The position numbers and the translations under genes were made by a program. 10,579 nucleotides of DNA from CAZNLL01 sp964573885 (GTDB taxonomy: Bacteria; Desulfobacterota; DSM-4660; Desulfatiglandales; Desulfatiglandaceae). Under the pieces are notes generated by a model, which worked only from the letters and a program-made list of their open reading frames with translations, searched no databases and was not told where the DNA came from. Where the stretch lies: assembly GCA_964573885.1 (NCBI GenBank), contig CAZNLL010000130.1, positions 1 through 10,579 of the forward strand, given 5' to 3'. Positions 6,019-10,579 of this stretch are shown one piece after another (the stretch's first letter is position 1; each line of letters begins with the position of its first letter).

Positions 6019-6034
6019 TTTTGAGGAGGTATTG

Positions 6035-6574
6035 TTGTCTCGAATAAAGGAAAAATACCAATCCGAAGTGGTGCAAGCCATGATAAAAGAGTTCGGATAC
6101 AAGAGCATTATGGCTGTGCCACGGATAGAAAAGGTCGTTTTAAACATGGGCCTGGGAGAGGCTATCCAGAATATTAAGATCTTGGATGCCGGTATTGAGG
6201 AATTGACCCAGATCGGCGGTCAAAGGGCGGTGGTTACCAAGGCCAAGCGATCAATTGCGGGATTCAAACTGCGGCAGGGGATGCCTATCGGGTGTATGGT
6301 GACCTTAAGGGGGGAGAGGATGTTCGATTTCCTGGACAAATTGTTCAATGTGGCTCTGCCCCGGGTAAGGGATTTCAGGGGACTCTCAAATAAGATTTTT
6401 GACGGTCGCGGCAACTGTACCGTGGGGATAAGGGAATACATCATTTTTCCGGAGATTGACTATGACAGGGTAGAAAAGATGAAGGGGCTGAACATCTCCA
6501 TTATCACCACGGCCAAGACCGATCAAGAAGCCCTTTTTCTTCTCAAAAATTTGGGTATGCCTTTCCGCAATTAA
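6035..6574 (+). CDS. rplE: 50S ribosomal protein L5
   Basis: This 179-residue protein has exactly the E. coli L5 length. L5 binds 5S rRNA with L18, forms the central protuberance and contacts P-site tRNA. Conserved segments are VPRIEKVVLNMGLGEA (28-43), the 5S-binding region GQRAVVTKAKRSIAGFKLR (62-80) and the ending GLNISIITTAKTDQEA (151-166). Two tandem TTG codons (6032, 6035) can start it. AGGAGG at 6024-6029 is 2 nt from the first and 5 nt from the second, so TTG 6035 (MSRIKEKYQ) is chosen. A 70-nt spacer with an inverted repeat separates it from rplX. In E. coli this junction is where S8 feedback control acts. Confidence 0.97.
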   Translation: MSRIKEKYQSEVVQAMIKEFGYKSIMAVPRIEKVVLNMGLGEAIQNIKILDAGIEELTQIGGQRAVVTKAKRSIAGFKLRQGMPIGCMVTLRGERMFDFLDKLFNVALPRVRDFRGLSNKIFDGRGNCTVGIREYIIFPEIDYDRVEKMKGLNISIITTAKTDQEALFLLKNLGMPFRN

Positions 6575-6587
6575 GAGGGAGGATGTT

Positions 6588-6773
6588 TTGGCTAAGAAAT
6601 CGCTCATTGTGAAGGCCCAGAGAAAACAGAAATTTCCGGTCCGCCGGTATAACAGGTGCCCTATTTGCGGACGGAGCAGGGCTTTTATCAGGCGCTTCGG
6701 GATTTGCCGGATCTGTTTCAGAAATCTGGCCTTAAGGGGTGAAATCCCGGGGGTCATCAAGTCGAGCTGGTAA
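6588..6773 (+). CDS. rpsZ: 30S ribosomal protein S14, zinc-binding type Z
   Basis: This 61-residue protein is the short, zinc-binding (C+) form of S14 (uS14), often named rpsZ or rpsN type Z; the long zinc-free form is about 89-101 residues. S14 sits in the 30S head with S3 and S10. The zinc ligands are C24, C27, C40 and C43 in CPICGRSRAFIRRFGICRIC. The ending LALRGEIPGVIKSSW is the usual type Z C-terminus. The initiator is TTG at 6588 (MAKKSLIVK). GAGGGAGG (6575-6582) supplies the ribosome-binding site with 5-nt spacing. An ATG at 6583 is out of frame. It lies 13 nt after rplE and 46 nt before rpsH, the canonical place. Confidence 0.97.
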   Translation: MAKKSLIVKAQRKQKFPVRRYNRCPICGRSRAFIRRFGICRICFRNLALRGEIPGVIKSSW

Positions 6774-6819
6774 GAAGCGGACAGATCACCCGTTACGCAA
6801 TAAATTGGGAGTAGAACCA

Positions 6820-7218
6820 ATGACCATGACTGATCCAATTTCCGATATGTTGACAAGGATTAGGAACGCCCTTCGTGCATCCCATGAACTCGTGGATATT
6901 CCTAGTTCAAAGTTGAAGATCAACATAGCCAAGGTGTTGAAATCGGAAGGCTACATCAAGAATTTTAGGATTGTGTCTGATGGCAACCACAGGATGATAA
7001 GGATTTTCTTGAAGTACAGAGAAGATGGGGCTTCCGTTATTGAGGGGCTCAAAAGGGTTAGCAAGCCGAGCTGCCGGGTCTATAGTGGATACGACGAGAT
7101 TCCCAAGATGCTCAATGGATTCGGGGTTCACATCATCTCCACTTCAAAGGGCCTTTTGGCGGACAGAGAGGCCAGGAATATGCATGTGGGCGGTGAGGTT
7201 CTCTGCGCCGTTTGGTAG
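6820..7218 (+). CDS. rpsH: 30S ribosomal protein S8
   Basis: This 132-residue protein matches the usual 130-132 of S8, a primary 16S rRNA binder (helix 21) in the 30S platform. In E. coli it represses the spc operon by binding its mRNA near rplE. The start MTMTDPISDMLTRIRNALRA is typical. The rRNA-binding C-terminal signature is complete: ISTSKGLLADREARN (106-120) followed by VGGEVLCAVW (123-132). ATG 6820 has GGGAG (6807-6811) 8 nt upstream; ATG 6826 is a weaker alternative. A longer frame reaching back to 6739 would overlap rpsZ and add 27 non-conserved residues, so it was rejected. The gene is followed by a 69-nt spacer before rplF. Confidence 0.98.
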   Translation: MTMTDPISDMLTRIRNALRASHELVDIPSSKLKINIAKVLKSEGYIKNFRIVSDGNHRMIRIFLKYREDGASVIEGLKRVSKPSCRVYSGYDEIPKMLNGFGVHIISTSKGLLADREARNMHVGGEVLCAVW

Positions 7219-7287
7219 GCAAAATCACTTAGGGACGGGAACATACCGGATTTTGGGGGCCGGTTGAGGAAAAGGTGGAGGTTTTGA

Positions 7288-7824
7288 ATGTCACGTGTGG
7301 GCAAATTGCCTGTTAAGATACCTCAAGGTGTGGAGGTCAACCTGGATGGTGATCTCCTCAGGGTCAAAGGGCCTAAAGGTGAGATCGAGAGGCGTATTCA
7401 TCCCAAGATCCATCTGGATTTGGACAAGGAGAGACTCCTCGTATCGATTGACGAGAGCGATCGGGACACAAAGGCCCTCCATGGATTGTTCAGGGCACTG
7501 ATCGGCAACATGGTGACGGGGGTTAGCCAGGGGTTTGAAAAAATCCTTGAGCTGGTGGGCGTGGGATATAGAGCTGAAATAAGGGACAGAACAGCGGTTT
7601 TTAACCTGGGATATTCGCACCCCATTAATTTCGAGTTGCCTGATGGGATTGAAATGAGGGTAGAAAAGACCAGGGTTTTCCTGAGCGGTTTTGACAAGGA
7701 GCTTCTGGGTAAGACCGCCGCAAAAATTCGCGGACTAAGGCCCCCTGAGCCCTATAAGGGCAAGGGCATCAAATATGCCGATGAGATTGTAAGGAAAAAG
7801 GCCGGTAAGGCCGGGGCCAAGTAG
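7288..7824 (+). CDS. rplF: 50S ribosomal protein L6
   Basis: This 178-residue protein has the normal L6 length (176-180). L6 lies near the sarcin-ricin loop and the factor-binding site at the base of the L7/L12 stalk. It shows the two repeated L6 folds: residues 1-82, with MSRVGKLPVKIPQGVEV and KGPKGEIER, and 83-178, with ELVGVGYRAE and NLGYSHPI. The C-terminal signature PEPYKGKGIKYADE (153-166) is exact. The ATG at 7288 has GGAGG at 7277-7281, 6 nt upstream. The spacer before it contains a minor ACCGG/CCGGT pairing. An 87-nt spacer, the longest gap in the window, follows before rplR. The tail is rich in Lys, Gly and Ala, as usual. Confidence 0.98.
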   Translation: MSRVGKLPVKIPQGVEVNLDGDLLRVKGPKGEIERRIHPKIHLDLDKERLLVSIDESDRDTKALHGLFRALIGNMVTGVSQGFEKILELVGVGYRAEIRDRTAVFNLGYSHPINFELPDGIEMRVEKTRVFLSGFDKELLGKTAAKIRGLRPPEPYKGKGIKYADEIVRKKAGKAGAK

Positions 7825-7911
7825 CAAGGCCTGGGAGAAGAAGCCGGAAAGCCAACGGGACGTAGGGGCGCGGTTTTTTGGGATTTTAATGGAATTGGAA
7901 GGATTGAGGCC

Positions 7912-8280
7912 ATGGGTGTGGTTAGGAGTGCTGAAGGCAGGCTGAGGAGAAAGAAGCGGGTGAGGAAAAAAGTGAGGGGGACCGACGAAAGGCCCCGTTT
8001 GTGCGTATTTAGAAGCACCAAGCATATTTATGCGCAGATTATTGATGATATTGCTGGGAAAACCTTGGCTACAACGTCATCCCGGTCGAAGGATCTTATC
8101 TCGCTGGTTGGCAAGAACCATGGTAACAAGCAAGGGGCTGCAACGGTGGGAAGCAGAATTGCCGATGAGGCCATTAAACTGGGGATCAAGAGGGTGGTCT
8201 TCGACCGAAACGGTTTTTTATACCATGGACGCGTGAAAGCCCTCTCTGAGGCTGCACGGGCCCAGGGTTTGGAATTTTGA
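7912..8280 (+). CDS. rplR: 50S ribosomal protein L18
   Basis: This 122-residue protein is a typical bacterial L18, which binds 5S rRNA and with L5 brings it to the 50S central protuberance. The Arg/Lys-rich N-terminus (RLRRKKRVRKKVRG, 10-23) is the flexible RNA-binding tail. Conserved parts are RPRLCVFRSTKHIYAQIIDD (27-46), the GSRIADEAIKLGIKRVVFDR segment (80-99), and YHGRVKALSEAARAQGLEF (104-122), the family ending. The start is ATG at 7912 with GGAAGGA at 7897-7903, 8 nt upstream; the closer GAGG (7906-7909) is only 2 nt away. The gene lies between rplF (87 nt) and rpsE (59 nt to the preferred start), as in the standard spc order. Confidence 0.98.
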   Translation: MGVVRSAEGRLRRKKRVRKKVRGTDERPRLCVFRSTKHIYAQIIDDIAGKTLATTSSRSKDLISLVGKNHGNKQGAATVGSRIADEAIKLGIKRVVFDRNGFLYHGRVKALSEAARAQGLEF

Positions 8281-8339
8281 TCCGAGGCAGTGAGTAGGGC
8301 AAAATTACAAATACGTTGATATCGAAGGGGAGAGAGCCA

Positions 8340-8837
8340 TTGTTTAAGGGAGAGGACGAAGTTCAGCTGATTGAGAAGGTGGTTCATATCAACCGTGTGG
8401 CAAAGGTGGTTAAAGGAGGCCGACGGTTCAGTTTCAGTGCCATCGTTGTGGTGGGCGACGGCAACGGCATGGTCGGTATGGGGCTCGGAAAAGCCAACCA
8501 GGTCCCAGAGGCGATCAGAAAGGGAATTGAAAAGGCGAAACGAGACATGACAAACATCCACCTTCACAACACATCCATCCCCTATGAGGTCATCGGGGCG
8601 TGGGGAGCCGGACGCGTCCTATTGAAGCCCGCCAGTCCCGGTACTGGATTAATAGCCGGCGGGGCGGTGCGAGCCGTGTTGGAGGCGGCGGGGATACAAA
8701 ATATTCTTACGAAATGCCTGGGTTCCCATAATCCTCACAATCTTGTGAGGGCCACGGTGCTGGCCTTGCGCAACCTTAGGAGCCCTGAGGAAATCGCCCG
8801 TTTCAGAGGAAAGACGGTTGAGCAGTTACAGGGCTAG
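8340..8837 (+). CDS. rpsE: 30S ribosomal protein S5
   Basis: With the preferred start this is a 165-residue S5, near the E. coli length of 167. S5 lies on the 30S solvent side, affects decoding fidelity and helps form the mRNA entry tunnel. The N-terminal double-stranded-RNA-binding-like domain spans NRVAKVVKGGRRFSFSAIVV (18-37) and GDGNGMVGMGLGKA (39-52). Its VKGGR loop (24-28) is the classic spectinomycin-resistance region and looks wild type. The C-terminal domain includes PASPGTGLIAGGAVRAVLE (97-115). TTG 8340 has GGAG (8329-8332) 7 nt upstream. An in-frame TTG at 8316 has no ribosome-binding site near it and would add 8 residues. No in-frame ATG precedes the conserved core. Confidence 0.95.
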   Translation: MFKGEDEVQLIEKVVHINRVAKVVKGGRRFSFSAIVVVGDGNGMVGMGLGKANQVPEAIRKGIEKAKRDMTNIHLHNTSIPYEVIGAWGAGRVLLKPASPGTGLIAGGAVRAVLEAAGIQNILTKCLGSHNPHNLVRATVLALRNLRSPEEIARFRGKTVEQLQG

Positions 8838-8867
8838 AAAAACCCGAAAAGAAGACGAGTTTGAGTC

Positions 8868-9044
8868 ATGGCTGATACGATAAGGGTCACTCTTGTAAAG
8901 AGCGCAATAGGAAAGAGCGAGGACATCCGCCGTAGTTTGCGGGGATTGGGCCTGACAAAGCTGAACAAGACGGTGGAATTGAAAAATACTCCAGCCATAA
9001 GGGGGATGATCAATAAGGTTTCATTCCTGGTCAGGGTTGGTTGA
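8868..9044 (+). CDS. rpmD: 50S ribosomal protein L30
   Basis: This 58-residue frame is a short L30 of normal bacterial size (about 58-60). L30 is a small alpha/beta protein of the 50S subunit and is absent in some bacterial lineages, so its presence is mildly informative. The translation begins MADTIRVTLVKSAIGKSE and continues RRSLRGLGLTKLNKTVEL (21-38). The segment LGLTKLNKTVELKNTPAIRG (27-46) corresponds to the L30 signature, and the protein ends VSFLVRVG. The start is ATG at 8868; the upstream ribosome-binding site is weak (GAAGACGAG, 8850-8858), so coupling to rpsE 30 nt upstream is likely. It is followed by rplO after 18 nt, exactly the spc order rpsE-rpmD-rplO. Confidence 0.96.
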   Translation: MADTIRVTLVKSAIGKSEDIRRSLRGLGLTKLNKTVELKNTPAIRGMINKVSFLVRVG

Positions 9045-9062
9045 GTCTGCTGAGGAGAAGGC

Positions 9063-9503
9063 ATGGACATTCATGAGCTTTCACCCCCCGAGGGTTCGAG
9101 AAAAAGAGGCAAAAGGATCGGGAGGGGGCCTGGTTCCGGGCACGGAAAGACGTCCTGTCGAGGACATAAAGGACAGAGATCGCGCGCCGGTGGAGGGCCG
9201 TCTCCAGGCTTTGAAGGGGGGCAGATGCCCCTCCAGAGGCGTCTTCCCAAGCGGGGGTTCACGAACATATTCAGGAAGGAATACAATATCATTAACGTGG
9301 GAGACCTGAACCGCTTTGCACCCAATTCTACACTGGATGAGAAAGCCTTCAGGGATGCGGGGCTGGTCAAAAGAGAAAGACAAGGGATCAAACTCCTTGG
9401 AGACGGGGAAATTCCCCATCCTTTGGTTGTGAAGGTCCATAAGGCAAGTAAGGCCGCCAGGGCGAAGATTGAAACCGCAGGCGGCAAGGTTGAGTTGATG
9501 TAA
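9063..9503 (+). CDS. rplO: 50S ribosomal protein L15
   Basis: This 146-residue protein fits the L15 length (about 144-148). L15 is a mid-to-late assembly protein of the 50S subunit with a long, Gly- and Arg-rich N-terminal extension threading into 23S rRNA. The extension contains GRGPGSGHGKTSCRGHKGQ (20-38) and GFEGGQMPLQRRLPKRGF (49-66), both diagnostic. The globular C-terminal half includes FAPNSTLDEKAFRDAGLVK (85-103). The start is ATG at 9063 with AGGAG at 9053-9057, 5 nt upstream. The stop TAA (9501-9503) is in the same frame as secY, whose start lies 15 nt further on. The order rpmD-rplO-secY is canonical. Confidence 0.98.
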   Translation: MDIHELSPPEGSRKRGKRIGRGPGSGHGKTSCRGHKGQRSRAGGGPSPGFEGGQMPLQRRLPKRGFTNIFRKEYNIINVGDLNRFAPNSTLDEKAFRDAGLVKRERQGIKLLGDGEIPHPLVVKVHKASKAARAKIETAGGKVELM

Positions 9504-9518
9504 GCGGGGTACACTGAG

Positions 9519-10579
9519 TTGCTGGGCGGCTTTCAAAATATTCCTAAGATACCGGAACTGAAAAAAAAGATCCTCTTCACGCTTTTTATGCTGGCCGTCT
9601 ATCGGGTAGGCTGTCATATCCCCACCCCGGGAGTCGACAGCGCCGCCCTGGCTGCTTTTTTCAGCGCGAGGCAGGGCACCCTTTTCGGGCTTTTTGACAT
9701 GTTTTCAGGGGGCGCCCTGAGCCAGATGTCGGTGATGGCCCTGGGCATTATGCCTTACATCAGTGCTTCCATTATCTTGGAACTGCTCACCGTCGTCATC
9801 CCCTACCTTGAAAGGTTGAAAAAGGAAGGAGAACAGGGACGAAAGAAGATTGTCCAGTACACCCGTTACGGTACGGTCATTTTAAGTGTCATCCAGGGGT
9901 TTGGTATTGCTGTGGGGCTGGAAAACATGTCAAGCCCTGGTGGAGCCATGGTGGTGCCTGCGGGGGGCTGGGGGTTCAGGATGCTGACAGTGATTACCTT
10001 GACCGCGGGGACCGCATTCTTGATGTGGTTGGGGGAGCAGATTACTGAAAGAGGCATTGGAAACGGCATTTCCTTGATCATTTTTGCCGGAATTGTAGCT
10101 CAATTTCCCGTGGCTGTAGCCAACACCTTCAGGCTCATGGGCACGGGTGAGATTACCCCTTTCTTTATGGTATTGATCCTCGCCCTCATGATCGTGGTGG
10201 TGGGTGTCATTGTATTTGTGGAACGGGGACAAAGAAGGATCCCGGTACAGTATGCCAAGAGGGTGGTGGGCCGCAAGATGTATGGAGGCCAAGCCACACA
10301 TCTTCCCCTGAAGGTAAATACCGCCGGTGTGATCCCCCCGATTTTCGCCTCTTCAATCATCATGTTCCCTGCAACTATTGCGAATTTCCTGAGCGCGGAG
10401 GAATTTCCCTGGCTCCAAAGTATTGTTAATTACTTGGACCCCGGGCATTTCGTTTACAGTCTTATTTACGTGGTTTTCATCTTTTTCTTCTGTTATTTCT
10501 ACACGGCGGTCCATTTCAATCCTGTGGACGTGGCCGATAACATGAAAAGATCGGGAGGGTTTAGTCCCGGGATCAGACC
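9519..10579 (+). CDS. secY: Protein translocase subunit SecY (3' end beyond window)
   Basis: SecY is the channel subunit of the SecYEG translocon in the inner membrane. It moves unfolded proteins out with SecA and inserts membrane proteins from the ribosome. The visible 353 codons are about 80 percent of a usual 430-445 residue SecY. They show MLGGFQNIPKIPELKKKI (1-18), TM1 (about 18-31), the plug and TM2 region (about 58-90, FDMFSGGALSQ then PYISASI), and the cytosolic segment ERGQRRIPVQYAKR (235-248). The segment LPLKVNTAGVIPPIFASSI (262-280) is at TM7. The start is TTG at 9519, the first possible start after the rplO stop and the one giving the conserved N-terminus. Its ribosome-binding site is weak (GCGGGG, 9504-9509), so coupling to rplO is likely. 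The frame stays open to the window edge without interruption. Confidence 0.96.
   Translation, partial: MLGGFQNIPKIPELKKKILFTLFMLAVYRVGCHIPTPGVDSAALAAFFSARQGTLFGLFDMFSGGALSQMSVMALGIMPYISASIILELLTVVIPYLERLKKEGEQGRKKIVQYTRYGTVILSVIQGFGIAVGLENMSSPGGAMVVPAGGWGFRMLTVITLTAGTAFLMWLGEQITERGIGNGISLIIFAGIVAQFPVAVANTFRLMGTGEITPFFMVLILALMIVVVGVIVFVERGQRRIPVQYAKRVVGRKMYGGQATHLPLKVNTAGVIPPIFASSIIMFPATIANFLSAEEFPWLQSIVNYLDPGHFVYSLIYVVFIFFFCYFYTAVHFNPVDVADNMKRSGGFSPGIR

Noticed and set aside
6739..6819. 27-codon N-terminal extension of rpsH overlapping rpsZ
   Set aside because: The residues are not S8-like, and ATG 6820 has a good ribosome-binding site and gives the conserved N-terminus.
7245..7264. ACCGG/CCGGT pairing in the rpsH-rplF spacer
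   Set aside because: It is a 5-bp stem with a 10-nt loop and no T-run, too weak to separate from chance.
7825..7911. Possible terminator in the rplF-rplR spacer (GC-rich stretch followed by a run of six T's)
   Set aside because: No perfect stem could be formed immediately upstream of the T-run, and an intrinsic stop in the middle of the spc block is unlikely.
9037..9309. Plus-strand frame of 90 codons overlapping the start of rplO
   Set aside because: rplO in the other frame gives an exact L15 with all signatures; the overlapping frame has no family match.
1..10579. Novel inserted system (mobile element, CRISPR array, toxin-antitoxin, extra cargo gene)
   Set aside because: Every base is accounted for by canonical ribosomal-protein genes, secY or spacers under 90 nt. 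No direct-repeat arrays, transposase motifs or foreign frames were seen.

Overview
The window is a contiguous, one-strand stretch of the universal str/S10/spc ribosomal-protein gene cluster. It holds the last 17 codons of EF-Tu (tuf), then 21 complete ribosomal-protein genes, then the first 353 codons of secY. The order is tuf-rpsJ-rplC-rplD-rplW-rplB-rpsS-rplV-rpsC-rplP-rpmC-rpsQ-rplN-rplX-rplE-rpsN(type Z)-rpsH-rplF-rplR-rpsE-rpmD-rplO-secY, the canonical bacterial order with no insertion, inversion or loss. Every frame is intact. rpmD (58 codons) and the open secY frame were read directly from the sequence.

The organism is a bacterium. Gene order, strong Shine-Dalgarno sites, the presence of L30 (rpmD), a C+ (zinc-binding) S14, an L24 with a C-terminal zinc ribbon, and the SecY N-terminus starting MLGGFQNIPKIPEL suggest a deltaproteobacterial (Desulfobacterota-like) lineage. 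That placement comes from remembered family resemblance, not from a search, and is moderate at best. GC content looks roughly balanced by eye.

Region by region: 1-51 is the tuf tail. 63-4705 is the S10 block (S10, L3, L4, L23, L2, S19, L22, S3, L16), and 4710-5192 holds L29 and S17, which complete it. 5227-9503 is the spc block (L14, L24, L5, S14, S8, L6, L18, S5, L30, L15), and 9519 to the end is secY. Gaps are 1 to 87 nt, so no stretch over 300 nt lacks a gene. I see no convincing promoter or Rho-independent terminator, so the genes are probably read as one long message continuing from tuf into secY and beyond. Only 11 nt separate tuf from rpsJ, leaving no room for an E. coli-type S10 leader with an L4-responsive attenuator.

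The products assemble the two ribosomal subunits: S3, S5, S8, S10, S14, S17 and S19 into 30S, and L2-L6, L14-L16, L18, L22-L24, L29 and L30 into 50S. SecY is the membrane channel that receives nascent chains near the L23/L24/L29 exit rim. I found no novel system here. The points worth a second look are small: a high share of TTG starts (6 of 22 visible starts, 7 non-ATG), an inverted repeat between rplX and rplE where E. coli spc mRNA carries its S8 feedback site, two compact intercistronic hairpins after rpsJ and rplB, and zinc motifs in both S14 and L24.
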